Shown: piece after piece, positions 35,662-49,116 of the stretch
Layout of the letters: each line of letters opens with the position of its first letter
How positions within the stretch are numbered: the stretch's first letter is position 1
Source of the DNA: Morchella semilibera
Taxonomy: Eukaryota; Ascomycota; Pezizomycetes; Pezizales; Morchellaceae
Assembly: GCA_009192285.1 (NCBI GenBank)
Contig: WBVU01000004.1
Span: 1,696,001-1,760,000, forward strand
Direction of reading: 5' to 3'
Length of the DNA: 64,000 bases
Notes under the pieces: generated by a model
Database searches by the model: none
What the model saw: the letters and a program-made list of their open reading frames with translations, nothing else
Told to the model about the DNA's origin: nothing
Made by a program: the position numbers and the translations under genes

Positions 35662-37328
35662 ATGAGTTGGAAAGGATTTCAGCGAGGTGTCGTGAGGGTG
35701 CGTAACCTTGTTTCCATTCTCGGTCGCTCTGGCCCCCCGTGAGCTTGGTTATGAAAAACAGAACTAACCAAGAGTTAACCTATAGGCACCTCAATCCATT
35801 AAGCAAAAGTTCAATATGGTATGGCGCATGAAGTCACTTTTTTCATATAGATACATGGGTACTGCAATGGTCTGGAACTATGCTCACAAGAACTCTGGGG
35901 TTTTAGGGAGAAATTACGAAGGATCCAGTGTATCAGGATGCTGAAAGACGCTTCGCAGAGCTTGAAAAGGTAGGTTGTAGGATTTCACGGATATGTAGCG
36001 GATGGTACTGAGATGTGCGGGGGTGCTATAGGAAACAAAGAAGCTCCATGACGAGTCAAAGAAGTAAGTCGGATAATTTCCGTATTATCTGAGCATCGCT
36101 AACTAGAGTTAGGTATTTTGATGCGATAAACGGTACTGGTTCTCTGGAGAAACAGTGAAGATTGATCATCCTACTAACAATAATATAGGCATGCTGGACC
36201 ATCAAATCGAGTTCTCAAAATCTATAGCCGAAATATACAAGCCTATCTCTGGGCGCATGTCTGACCCAGACTCTATGAAGATCGAAGGTAACCCAGAAGG
36301 TATTCGCGCCTGCGAAGAATATGAAGCCATCGTGCACGACCTTAAGTCCACCTTGGCGCCCGAGCTTGAGATGATCGAGACTCGAGTTATTCGCCCCGCC
36401 GATGAGTTGACTGAGATTATCAAGTTAATTCGAAAGGTGGCTTCAAAGCGCGATCATAAGCAGTTGGACTACGATCGACACCGGGCGTCATTGAAGAAGC
36501 TTCAAGATAAGAAAGAGAAAACACTTAAGGATGAGAAGGCACTATATAAGGCGGAGGGCGACGTCGAATTGGCGACTCAGGAATTTAATTACTACAATGA
36601 TCTACTCAAAGCTGAGCTTCCGAAGCTCTTTGCGCTTGAGAGGGAGTTTATTCGACCGCTGTTCAGAGCTTCTACTACATGCAACTGAATGTTTTTTACA
36701 CGCTGCATGAGAGAATGCAGGGTATCAATATTGGCTACTTCGATCTTACCCTCGAGGTAGAGGAGCTTTTAACAAAAAGCGCGGGGATGTGCAGGAGCGG
36801 GCCGAAGCTCTTACGATTGTACATTTTAAGACGACTGGAGGGCGCACAAAGCTAAACGCTAAATTCAACAAATTCGGGAACAAGTCTGACACTGGAAGTA
36901 TTACGGGCGGGCGAAGAACAGCCTCTCTAGATATCACTCGCGCCTCCGGCGATGGCGGAATGAGCACACCCCCGCCACCATACACCTCCACCGGGGTCCC
37001 CGACACGTCTATGGAGAAGGGAGGTCTGTTGAGTCCTGGTGTAACCGGCGTTGGAAGGAGCAATTCCACGGGTACAAACTACTCTGTGGCGGCGAAGAAG
37101 AAGCCTGCACCACCGCCGCCTCGACCAAAGCCAAAGAGCCTGAGCGGAAACGTCGAAAGGGCGACCGCTCTGTACGACTTTGAAGCACAGGCTGAAGGAG
37201 ATCTGAGCTTTGTCGCTGGAGATGTTATAGAAATCGTGCAAAGAACGAATAACGAAACGAGTGGTGGACGGGGGAAACTACATGGGCGACAGGGTCAATT
37301 CCCAGGGAATTATGTCAAGGTGAATTAG
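35662..37328 (+). CDS. RVS167: RVS167/Hob1-type BAR-SH3 protein, with four apparent frame breaks
   Basis: Rvs167-type amphiphysins bend membrane and link it to actin during endocytosis. Exons are 35662..35697, 35786..35818, 35907..35969, 36032..36063, 36113..36132 and 36189..37328. MSWKGFQRGVVR, APQSIKQKFNMG, EITKDPVYQDAERRFAELEK and GMLDHQIEFSKSIAEIYKPI are diagnostic. The BAR domain spans about residues 15-245, then a Ser/Pro-rich linker, then an SH3 domain at the end (ERATALYDFEAQAEGDLSFV...GQFPGNYVKVN). The reading frame breaks at about 36663-36665 (one base short), 36763-36766 (one short), 37255-37257 (one short, in an A run) and 37270-37274 (one extra, in a G run). The last two cancel each other but spoil the SH3 segment that should read NEWWTGK. 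With all four allowed for, the length would be 441 residues. Sequence error is likelier than decay because the rest is well conserved. Confidence 0.85.
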
Positions 37329-39656
37329 GACGAGGGATCCAGGGGCATGATTATGGTGGAACGGGTGTTCAACAGAAATTTCAAGCATCAACTTGATTTT
37401 TCTTCTTTCTTTGACTCTAGACATTTGTTGCACAAAGTTAGCAGGAGCAGATAAGCTCCTTTTGTTTTTGCGATTGGTTTCTTATTATTTTTGGTTTGAG
37501 GATTTCGCAGCACTTTTCTCTTATTTTCTGCACAGGCTGGGTATATTCCCTGTCCTTCACTTACCACTTCTTTCTCTGTATGTATTAGATTCTACCGTGA
37601 GGGCATTAGGGGTTTATAAATTATTTTTATAATTGATCAAAATCATTTCATCTTTTCAGGTACCGCCAAGTGACGTCATTACATGCGCAAGGGTTTAGGG
37701 TTGACATTCTGCGCCAAGATTTTGGACCTTAAATGGATTTTTTTTTTCCTGCTGCCCGTCGTAACCACCACAAAAACAGCACTGATATTAGCAACAATCC
37801 CGCACTCTAAAACTCTCTAACCCATCATGATAGGTAAGCCAATAATCCTCCTGATGCGAATCTCCAATTCCCTTCACTCCACCTTTTTCAATGATGAGAT
37901 CCTGTAAATACATGATAGGAAGAGTCTTACTGTCTCGACACTCTAAGGGGAGCCTCGAAAACTCTCTGGTCGGGGACATGATGACGATGCCGCAGGGGTA
38001 CTGAAAGTTTTTATTCACTTAGTTTATTTGATTGTATCATTTTGGAATTTCAACTCTGGTCTCAAGGGTACTAACGTGTGGGAGTCAGAATAGGAACTTT
38101 AATTGATTAGACGCTGGCGTCTACACTCTCAGCGGCATGAGTCCATAGCGAGCGGGCTCATGCGGACATACCCCATACAAGTGTGGTGGGTGCTAGGCGG
38201 GCTTATGCAAAGATGTTAATCTGAGCAGTCAGAAGCAAGGCGCGTACTTTGGGCGGGCACGTGCGAGGATGTTAAATCTGAGCTGTCAGCATGCACGCCC
38301 AGGGCGTTTCCTGACAGTCAGATTTGTGACTGTTATGGACACGATACTATCCTACAATAGTTAGTATCTCGTTTTAGAAAATAATATCAATATTCAAAAA
38401 AGCAAAACAACATCCTCACCATTACAACACATATAATGTATCATGTGGTTCATTACATAGTTTGTCACAAGAGATGAAAGCAGGAAACGGAAAGAAATGA
38501 GATACGGACAATCCCGGAAGGAAATGACTCGACATATCTTTGACACGTACAACTTGGATTTGAGATCGAGAAAAACCTTGTTCTGTGTTGTAGAAAAAAT
38601 ACATCGTAAAAATTTGCCGTTCCATTCCCTGCATACAGGAGGTTGGGTAAGAAGTAGGTACATGTAGTCTTCCACCTTCAACAACACAATAAGACAGGCA
38701 CACTGATCGATGATCGGATGAGAGAATCCCAAAGATGGTCCGATCTCGCCCTTTGGGGCTCTTCATGTTTTACCAGGGTGGGGGGCAAGGGCACAGTTTT
38801 ACCATGTGCCACAGATGCTCAATGATATCCCTCCGGAAGGTTCCAGTATGGTAAGTATCAATATTTCGCGCTGCTTTTGTCCTCACCAGCTCAGCGCAAT
38901 TTGCTGGTCACACTGTGATTCTGTGAATGGGTGGATGAGACAAATATATGGGGGTATCTACTTAAAACATATTTATTTCCTGACGGATAAATTAGCTGCA
39001 AGAGATCGATTCACATCTCTATGTTCGTTGCCAATGCCAATATCAATGTCGTGGCATTAAGACTGGTATATAAAAACCACCAGATTGGAAGATTTATTGT
39101 GATGAGTGGATTTTGCCCCGATTCATCGTGCACCCCGAAGTCTCAGCCAGCCTGGTCAATCTAATTCCATGGTTAGAAGTTTGGAGCGAATACACCACCC
39201 AGCAGAACCAAGTGCATCTTCTCTAGACGGGGCTGGGAGAGTCGTTTAAACCATGTCTGCATAAGCCCGTATTGGGGGGAAGTTACATATCTGGAGCAGA
39301 GTGCCGAATCCAATCCACCCTGACTCGCAGAGTAATCATTTATGGGTAACTTTAATAAAGTAGATATGCCACGTGCTGGTGTCAGGGTTCAGATGTTTAA
39401 TACCTGATCATCAAGATAAGATAACACTTGGTGATGTAGGACACAGGTATCCTTGGCGAGTTACCACTTGTGTTCGAGTAACCTCACAGGCAGCATCGCT
39501 TGTTCGACTTCAGCCCGTGGAGATAAATTTCTACTTCTGGTTCGCTGTAGGATTCTCCCGACGATATCGGCTATCGTACTTGGCCTATTACCGCGAACTA
39601 CTAGACCTCTATGGGCCGATAGGACCCCACCTCCCCACATTACATTAACTATCAAG
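37329..39656. other. Spacer between the RVS167-type and VPS23 genes
   Basis: This holds the 3' flank of the BAR-SH3 gene and the promoter of VPS23. It contains an imperfect tandem repeat (about 38152-38300) and one TACATGTA at 38658. Small frames on the minus strand (37788..38018, 38394..38766) show no recognisable family. Confidence 0.5.
38152..38300. repeat. Imperfect tandem repeat, about 3 units
   Basis: Three related units begin GCGGGCTCATGCGGACAT (about 38152), GCGGGCTTATGCAAAGATGT (about 38197) and GCGGGCACGTGCGAGGATGT (about 38255). The last two also share TTAA(A)TCTGAGC(A/T)GTCAG. The units are too divergent for recent slippage. Confidence 0.55.
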
Positions 39657-41696
39657 ATGGCTACACCACCTGTTGGAACACCTCTGAAACCCCAAGTTCA
39701 GCAGTGGATTCATAGAGTTATACAACCTGTATGATTTATCACTACCCAGAGCTCTTAGAACTTATGAATTAACTATGTGAACTTCACAGGAATACCACGA
39801 CACCCACTTGACCTACCACAATGTTGCTGCAACTCTTTACCACTTCCCCACATTATCACCTCGTACAGATGTTTACAGTAGGTCTCTAAAACTAAGACCT
39901 TATCGTCCACTAACTTGTTATCAAAATAGCTCACGAAGATGGCCGCTCTCAATTGCTGCTAAACTTATTTGGAACTCTCCCTGTCACTTTCCGCGGCGCT
40001 ACATATCAAATTCCATTGAAGATATGGCTACCGCATGAGTACCCAAAACAACCACCACTGGTTTTGTAAGTCCGACGAGGGACATGCTCATCCGTCCAGG
40101 AAACCATGTTGACCCGAGCGGACGGTGCTATCACCCATATCTAGCTAATTGGGTGAACTATTCCGATGTATGTTTGGAAACAAATCTAATATCTGATCAT
40201 TACCAACGTTAGTGCTGACTAGGGTAGAGATCAACTATCGTAGATCTCTTAGAAGTCCTACGCCAGGTATTCGGCAGAGAGCCACCTGTATATGCAAGAC
40301 AGCAGAACACTCCAGTACCTCAGACAAGAAATGAAACACCACCCCCGTTGCCGCCACTGCCCCCTGGACTTGGGAGAACAAACTCACCAGCTGCACCTCC
40401 AAGTCACGCGCAAGCTCCTGTTCCTCCTCCATTACCGCCGTTGCCAAGGGAGCTTTCTGGGGGCCATACACCCCCAATACAACAGCAACAGGTGAGCCAT
40501 ACAGGATATCAGAACCAACATCAGCAATCGCCTCCGCCGGTACCTCCTCATCCACAGCCACACCAACAATATCAACAGCAAGGATGGCCTAGAAATGAGA
40601 GCCCAAGGGCAAACGCTCTCCCAAGCTACCAAGATCAAGGCCCTCCACCACTGCCCCCAGCTCCTCACCGTTCAGCGGGATCATCCCCGGTTCCCCAGAA
40701 ACAGTCATTACAGTACAATCGCGCCCAGGCACCAACCCCATTTCATCACCCGCAGGCATATCACCAGATACCCCCTCTACCAAATTCCCCGGGTTCAGGC
40801 CCAGTTCTAGCTGCTCGCTCAACTCCACCGCCCAACCAAAATGCCCCGCCATCTGGTCGTTTCCCCAATAGCCCATCTATGCGGCCAGTATCATTCAACG
40901 GATTTCCACATTCTCCTCACCCCCAGAGCTATTCAATTCCACAACAGCAGCAGCAGCCCCAGCCTCAGTCCGAACCTCAACCTCATATACCCCCAAAGCG
41001 ACCAGAAACAATCGATATTATGTCTCTCCCACCTACTGAGATAGCTCCCCCGGTACCCTCCGCCGCGCCGCCCCCTCTTCCCCCTAACCCTGAAAAGGAT
41101 CGTCTTATACAAGAGATCGCAAAGGCACTACAATCACGGGCCGAGGCCCACCATGCAAAGATGCAGACATCACTTGAACAGGCCGCTGCTCAATGTGAGG
41201 CTATACTAAGAGCAGAATCGAATATGGAGAGGGAGCGGGCAGAGCTGGCGAGGATCATGGAGCTATGCGACAAAGACGCAGATATATTGAAAGAGCGTAT
41301 CGCAATGGCAGGTGAAGTTATCAAGGATGCCGAGTCAAGGGAGTTACCGGGGGTTGATGCAGTTGTGGTCGCACCGACCGTTGTGCACACTCAGTATGAT
41401 ATGAATGCTTAAGTCCTATGAGTAAAGTTACTAATCCCCACTTTAGGCTATACGATCTTGTAACGGAAGACATGGCAATCGAAGACACAATATATGTTCT
41501 TGGGAAAGCCTTAGATAAAGAGAGGATTTCATTGGAAGTATTTTTAAAGGTTTCTTATCCATAGTTTTCCTCGCATGTCTAGCAAAAAAAGAGAGCTAAT
41601 TAGTGGAAATAGCACACGCGAACGTTGGCTCGGGAACAATTTAACCTAAGAGCTCTAGTAAAGAAGATTACTAGGCAGATTGGGATCGAATCATAA
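39657..41696 (+). CDS. VPS23: ESCRT-I subunit Vps23/TSG101, with one apparent frame break
   Basis: Vps23 recognises ubiquitinated cargo on endosomes and starts multivesicular-body sorting. Exons are 39657..39728, 39790..39877, 39930..40167, 40228..41393, 41447..41549 and 41613..41696. The UEV domain (about 1-155) shows VQQWIHRVIQPEYHDTHLTY, GTLPVTFRGATYQIPLKIWL and RPGNHVDPSGRCYHPYLANW. A Pro/Gln-rich linker (about 160-415), a coiled coil (about 425-500) and the C-terminal steadiness box (LYDLVTEDMAIEDTIYVLGK, then HTRTLAREQFNLRALVKKIT) follow. In exon 3 the frame breaks at the T4 run 40072..40075: one more T would restore a continuous UEV domain, and the model then has exactly 583 residues. 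Splicing cannot explain the break, because the GTAAGT there would remove the conserved core. The gene converges on SAR1. Confidence 0.92.
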
Positions 41697-42223
41697 TTCA
41701 TGTGGGGAGGGTAGGGATACTTGCATATGCAACACTTGTCAAAATTGTATCTGTAGCCGCAAAGCTCGAACAATAACAATAACACCTTTCATCCAAATGT
41801 ACTACATTTACTTGTATCATTGGAATGAACTTAACCCACTAGTCAGATTATTAACGGCAAACAAAACTTAAAGTTGCATTCGAGCATTTTTCTTTTCTGT
41901 CACCGTCGTGGAATAGAACACTTCATTTATTAGACATGCAGAAACAAAACAAAGCAAAATGGGAGACTCCAACAGGGGAGACAAGCTTGAAATGACGCGT
42001 TGACTCCTGGCCTAATAAAAGAATTGGAAACTAAAAGTATTTAAAACAAAGGAAATCGACATGCTAGCCCCACCAGATATCGTGTAATTGGCTTGACTTC
42101 TTTTTTTCCCACATATCTGCATAGCATAAGGGCTTTGCAGAATGAATCGAGGATATTTTCGTTTATTTGCTTCGACCGCTCCTTAATCCTGGAATCCTCG
42201 CCGTAACTCCTTCTCGGTTGCGT
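41697..42223. other. Convergent spacer between VPS23 and SAR1
   Basis: This short AT-rich stretch holds the 3' untranslated regions of two convergent genes. I see no other element in it. Confidence 0.6.
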
Positions 42224-43345
<1,122 letters not shown>

Positions 43346-44253
43346 TCTGATAGTCGATGAAACAAGTAACGTTACTACTATAAGGTTCTGCACGTAGATG
43401 CGTAGGGCTGTAGAAAAAAAATATCGATTGATCGTATCTTAAGGTGTTGAGAGTACGGTGGTGGTTGAGGAAGTAGAGAGGCGAGCTTAGAAAGGAGCAA
43501 CAAGCAAAGGTGTCCGGAACGTGAATGTGTGTCACAAGCCACTTCTATTCCGGGATTCAACTTCGGGCCACAAACCAGCCGCCGTACGGTGTGGCAGACG
43601 ACGCCGCAACCAAAATTCGCCAACTCACCCACAAACCCAAGTGCCCATGCAAAGTGCAAACCCAGCACCGAGGCACAAAGGGCTGGCCAATGCTCTACCT
43701 CGTTCACAAATCGTAGTGGTGTGAGAAAACGCCACCAAGATTCGATCGTTTTCTAGGGGAAACTACTCGCTTTGATTTGATTGATTCCTATTTCCGATCC
43801 TATTCTCGAAGACTCTGCTCGCAGACAAAGACAAGAAACCACCCCTTTTCCGATACCATCCCAGGACCCCAACCTATCTTTTAGAAGAAAAATTAAGAAG
43901 GAAAAAAAAAATGCTGCAAATAAACCACCCGCTAAAAGAAGTAATGTACCCGTCGTGTCATCATGATGAGGCGAAGAAAACGAAATAGAAAAATAAAAAA
44001 TAAAAAAATGATTCCCATCATGTCTAGTCGTACCAAATATTTACAGGAAACGAACATGTTCTTACAAAAAGGGCTTCAAAAAGTAATAATAGAAACAACT
44101 TCCGTAAGAAACATGAGGCCTGGAAGAAGATAATAATTGGAAAGGAAAAAGGAAAAGAAAAAAAAACCCCGGCACACACATTAATGAACCTTTTGGATGA
44201 AGAGATGTAGATAGAGTAATAAATGAATAGAAGAACTAAAATTAAGGGCCAGG
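43346..44253. other. Spacer between SAR1 and the 673-residue protein gene
   Basis: The left part is the SAR1 promoter and 5' leader and the right part the 3' flank of the next minus-strand gene. It is A-rich near 43890-44010. No exon or repeat element is recognised. Confidence 0.5.
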
Positions 44254-46275
44254 TCAAGCAGAAATTACCCATAGCGCTTGTGTCCTGCCTTTCCCTTTAC
44301 CACAGATTTCTAATCCAAGCTCCCTCATTTTCTCAACTCCTTCTCCAGCGCGGCAATCACCGTCTCTCACCTTACAGAGACGTTGCCTTCTCTCTCGCTT
44401 CTTCTCCAAACCTTTGACAATATCAATGGCACCCCGGCGCCTAATGACAGGACTAACAGTAGAGGTATTGGGTGATGTCCCGGTTGATGTAGTACGGCCA
44501 CTCTTGCGATGCAAGAACCCAGGAATGCGCGGGAGAGACTTAGTCCGGTAGATGCCCGGTTGCGACTGGAAGTTCATTGTAGGACGATGTTTAGGCGGTG
44601 GTGGGGACTGAATCCGACGTACCGGTGCGGGGGAGTGAGCGGCGGTGCGTCGAACAGGTGCGGGTGAGTGAACCCTATTTTTCATTGCAGGGGCAGGAGA
44701 CAAGTTCTTTCGAGTATGGAGAGCTTTCTCATTGCGTCGGCCCCTTCTTCGGTTACCCTCAACCGAACTTCCGCTCCAATTGGTCTTGAAGCGAAAGCCA
44801 GCCTCACTTTCATTGGATTTGGAATAATCCTCACCATCCGAAAGTTCTGGGTCAGAAGTAGGAAAACTAGGGTCAATGTCTTGAGGGGTGGGGATGTGTT
44901 TCGAGCGCTTTCGCTCTTCCATGCAAGAAACATATGCCTCTTCGAGAGGTTTGTCTTCATCAAAAGTGCCACAGACGAAATCGGTGCTGTCAGGCAACTC
45001 AGGAGTGCGAGGACGGCGTTCAAGAGGAGGTGTGATGCGAGGCCTCATGATTGATTCAATGGAAGACCCTGATGAATAACGGCAACAAAGGGGACGATCG
45101 ATCTGTGGGGACATTGCGATGGGTCTTGATCCGTAATTAAAGAATTGATCATCATCGTCATCATCGTCCGAAGCAAACCCCTCTTCGTTATCGCTTTCGT
45201 TCCCACTCAATGCATCGGCTTCGTCTTCGTCATATTCATCGTCGTCGTACTCATCGTCGTCCATCTCCTCCTCCTCCTCCTCATCATCCTCATCCTGATC
45301 CGCATCTTCCAAATCTTGCTCTGCCTCCTCCTCCTCTAAAGCTTCTTCCTCCGCCTCTTGACTCAGCTTTCGAATATCCAGTTCTTTCTTCAACAAGTCG
45401 TCAACCTTCAGGAGACGACTTTTGTCAATGGGCTGGTTTGTCCAAGAGTCAGACCTATCATCAACTGAACTAGCAAACTCGTAGAATCTGTGATCGGGGA
45501 GATTTGTGGAACGCCTCGGGATAGAAGACGGCAGTACGGATGCCTTCTGTGGGGATGGACTAGTACATCTCGGCCCATAGGTTGAACGGGGTGACAGTGA
45601 GCGAATTGCAGTCTTTTCGTCCTCCCCACGTTGTGCACAGACAAACTTCAACATGCAACCCTTCTTAGGGGCAGCATCCGAATCAGTTCCTGATACTTCA
45701 GCTGGGGCCGTTCGTACTGGCGTGGGCTTTTGGGAAGTAAGCTTGTCTGAGCATGCAAAAGTGATGCATCTCTTTCTCCCCGAAATCTCAACAGGCTCAC
45801 CAACAACCTCAACCTTTCGCTCCTTTGATTCCATTTGGTCTTTCTTGCTGAGGTGCAGATTGGCAAATCCTTGAAAGAAAAGAGGCGGTGGCGGACTTGG
45901 AGTGCTGCAGCGAGATGGGCTTGTCATGCCCTCGTCACTTGTCAGGTCCGCGGTCGAAATACTGGTATTACTCCAGATCGAGTCGGTGGACATGCCTCTC
46001 TTGGGGTTTCCTCGGTACCGGTTGACTGGAATCGACTCGGGGGTGGTGAGAAGTGCGCGGGTGAGGAGTGACTCTGTAGTGTGTGGGTGGCGAACTGTGT
46101 GCTTGATAAACTCTCTACCCTCAGAGCGGTGGTACTGTAAATCCGGGGGCTCATCCGCTTCGTCCGCGAGCTCTTCGTCGCACGACGACGGAAGATTTGT
46201 CGCATTCGAAGTGAGAAGATTCTGCATTTGCAGTAGCAGTTGTGGGACGAAAGCGGTGTATCTGTGTTCTGGCAT
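44254..46275 (-). CDS. Conserved fungal protein of unknown function (DUF3295-like?)
   Basis: A single-exon gene of 673 residues starting MPEHRYTAFVPQLLLQMQNL. Landmarks are a GREFIKHTVRHPHTTESLLT segment near residue 54, the motif RKRCITFACSD near 168, an acidic run of Asp/Glu/Tyr at about 311-375, a repeat-like Ala/Pro/Arg/His region (HSPAPVRRTAAHSPAPVRRI), and a basic C-terminus with RRGAIDIVKGLEKKRERRQR and GKGKGRTQALW. The CITFAC motif and the AIDIVKGLEKKRxRR end recall the fungal DUF3295 family, whose members are predicted nuclear regulators. I make this link from memory and it is uncertain. No enzyme domain or membrane segment is present, and most of the protein looks disordered. Confidence 0.8.
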   Translation of the reverse strand: MPEHRYTAFVPQLLLQMQNLLTSNATNLPSSCDEELADEADEPPDLQYHRSEGREFIKHTVRHPHTTESLLTRALLTTPESIPVNRYRGNPKRGMSTDSIWSNTSISTADLTSDEGMTSPSRCSTPSPPPPLFFQGFANLHLSKKDQMESKERKVEVVGEPVEISGRKRCITFACSDKLTSQKPTPVRTAPAEVSGTDSDAAPKKGCMLKFVCAQRGEDEKTAIRSLSPRSTYGPRCTSPSPQKASVLPSSIPRRSTNLPDHRFYEFASSVDDRSDSWTNQPIDKSRLLKVDDLLKKELDIRKLSQEAEEEALEEEEAEQDLEDADQDEDDEEEEEEMDDDEYDDDEYDEDEADALSGNESDNEEGFASDDDDDDDQFFNYGSRPIAMSPQIDRPLCCRYSSGSSIESIMRPRITPPLERRPRTPELPDSTDFVCGTFDEDKPLEEAYVSCMEERKRSKHIPTPQDIDPSFPTSDPELSDGEDYSKSNESEAGFRFKTNWSGSSVEGNRRRGRRNEKALHTRKNLSPAPAMKNRVHSPAPVRRTAAHSPAPVRRIQSPPPPKHRPTMNFQSQPGIYRTKSLPRIPGFLHRKSGRTTSTGTSPNTSTVSPVIRRRGAIDIVKGLEKKRERRQRLCKVRDGDCRAGEGVEKMRELGLEICGKGKGRTQALWVISA

Positions 46276-49116
46276 GGTGGAGGCGAATGTGGGATTATAT
46301 GGATGAAAGGATGTTGATTACGTGATCTTCTGTTGAAAATACAGGATCAACTGCCACTGAGGCAACCCAAGCAAGAACAGGGCTGTGCTGTAGTAGGGAT
46401 GCTTATCAGAGTGAGATAGAGGTCCGAATGCTGATGGATGTATCGATGCTAAAGGTAGAAAATAATTCGAAAATGTTGAACAGCCCTATTCTCAGCTTGT
46501 GGGAACCGGGAAAGATTTATACAGATGGCAGTTGGTGTGTCAAGTTGCGTGTTCGTGTCGATCGAGATGGGCAGGATCCCACGAATAGCAGGAAGCGGGC
46601 GTGGGGGGGTTCAGAAAATATATGGGGGATATCAAAGCAGAAGCCTCAATCAGGAGGGGGACGACTCGACAGGAGGCGTTAGTTATAGCTCTATATGCGC
46701 CATGATGGGAATATCAATGAAGCCCAAATAGAAGAGGTACGGGCGAAGACAAGCAGGCTAAAAAACTCGAGTCCTGCTTTAGATCAGAGAGGGAGAGACG
46801 TCCTTCAAATGGAAGCGTATGTTAAGGCACTGCCCGCCGATAAACGAACAACAAAGGGTTCGAATTATCTTGGCTACAGCCGAGAGCCGCAAGGGAACGA
46901 ACGAATAGTGGTAAGCTTTCGAAAAAGGGTGAACGTCCGGGAGTTTCCTGTCTTTCTTGGAAGCAAGGGGAACGCGGACAGGAGACGAATTTAAGGGGAG
47001 CAAGACAGATTACAAGCCCAGCGCACCGCGCTGTTTAATTATGATTCGGTGAAGGTGGGGGGCAGGATCGAGGTCAACGGAGAGAGGGGGGGGGGGGGCT
47101 AAGGACTAAGAATTTGCAAGGAGGAAAAGCTAAGTAAGGCTGTCAGGGTGTAAGAGTAGAGCAACTTCGACCGGTACACCAAAAAACCAACTCTAGGAAG
47201 TCCTACAGTTCTACCATCCCCACTCACTCTTGTAACAGATCTTTACTTTACCGAAGAATGGCCGCCGGAAAGTAAGACACAGGGCGAACGACAAGACTGC
47301 GTAGAGGAGCCAGTAAATAAGTTTTTTGGTTTTTTATTAAACTCAAAAGCAAAAATAGAAATGAAAAAAAAAAAAAATGAGCGAGTACTATGGCATCAGG
47401 TTCTCGTTTGCTCTCAAAATTATTGCCTCTTCCAGTTGGTCGCCACGATTTTTTGGCCGCTTTGTTATGACAAAAAGAAATAAAATCTCGAAAAGGGCGG
47501 CGTTGGAGTTATTGGTCTCCACTTCACCCCCCTCTTCGACCCCCCCTCCCCCCGCTGCGCGTAGTCGTCCACTAGAGACCCAGCCCACACCCCTGGTGGG
47601 TGAGAGGAAGAGGAAGGGGAAAAAAGAGTGAGAATACTTGAGGAAGTCCATCAGCAGAAGCATACAAATCCAGCTGAACCCTGTTGTTCGTCGTCATAAG
47701 GCCAGCAGAGGCTCCTGTCGGACATTCCGCACGCTGCTCTTCCCAAGTCCTTCTCGGTCATGCGATGATGTGTGACCCCGCCTCGTACCGAAAAAAAAAT
47801 AACCACTTTTTCTCTTGTTCCTGCAACGAGTGGTGACTGAGAAAAGTTCGGATGGAGTGAGCACCACCCAAATAAATTCCGGTCGAGATGATGGGAGGGC
47901 TCGACGGTGCACCGGGATTCTGAATCTGGTCGTTCATACCGATTTTACTACCATCCATCTCCGCTTCTCATCCCCGTTTTCCATAATTCGAGCATAAGGC
48001 TCTATCGACATGCCTTTTCGTGTATGTGTGTTTTCATTTCCGTTTTCGATTTTTCTTTGTCCGGAGAAATTAGTTGGCTGTGTACCTCCTTCTTTAGTTC
48101 ATGGTTAATCGGTGTATTACTGAGATGTCGATTGATAGGTACTCCTTGGTACCTACCCTTCTCACTGTAGGTACATACAGTGTCACTCGCATGGAACATG
48201 GGTCGGTCAGCTTATCCAGGAGAGCAGTAAGCTAAAATAAGAGACGCCTGTATCCAGAATAGCGAGGATTTCCTTTTTTTAAGGCTCAAATCTCCGCGGC
48301 CATGGTAAGATGTGATATGTAGCAACATGTATCTGTGTGCCTGTGTGTTCAGTGTGTCGTGTGTTCAGCAGCATGGGAAATCCGCTCATCCAGAGCTTCA
48401 ATGCAGTACTAGAGTGTTGGTGTGAGTACATGTAAGTAAGTGTATGGATGGATACGAACCGTCATACCAAGAACTACCTAACCCAGAGCCCATAAAAGAA
48501 CGAGAATTTGGGGCTTGAGCTTATGCCTTCTACTCAGCACACTCTACACATAACAACATGTAGAGAAAGTAACACCATATTAGGGAATCAAAACTCGTTG
48601 CTTAACCATCCCCGTTTGGTAAGTAGCACTTGGTGTTAAGGCGATAATATGTGGGGTATTCAATCTGTAACATGACGGGTAATGGGCCAATCCCCGTCGA
48701 GAGAAACACGATCACGAGAGGGAACATGTCGATAAACACAGGTCCACACTCATTTCTGGCATCAAAACTGTATTAAAATGCGGGGCCGGAATATTCCCTT
48801 GCAGCGATTTCGATAGATTGGTTCGGGGCGCAGCGGTGAGGAAGTTCCTTGGAAGCAACACAGAGATCTCTCATCCTCCCACCCCTCATTTCAGAGCTTT
48901 ACTACATGTATTAAAAGTGGACAATATAGATCTAGAGTAACTTTATACACTTTTGCTTGAGATGTCTACCTACTAAAGTACATGTATGTCCATACTTAAA
49001 GTACTCAAATAATAATCCACATAGCAATATTTGCCCATTTTAGTTTGAACTGCCGACCCGTGTGTCCAACAACAACTTCACACTGCAGAAAATCCCCGGT
49101 TCCTAACTATGCTGTA

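Noticed and set aside
37788-38018. Minus-strand frame of 76 codons beside RVS167
   Set aside because: No homologue recognised and no partner exon; too short to support.
40076-40081. GTAAGT as a splice donor in VPS23
   Set aside because: Using it would remove the conserved UEV core that continues directly afterwards; a missing T fits better.
44682-45054. Long frames opposite the 673-residue protein gene
   Set aside because: They are antisense shadows of a low-complexity coding region.
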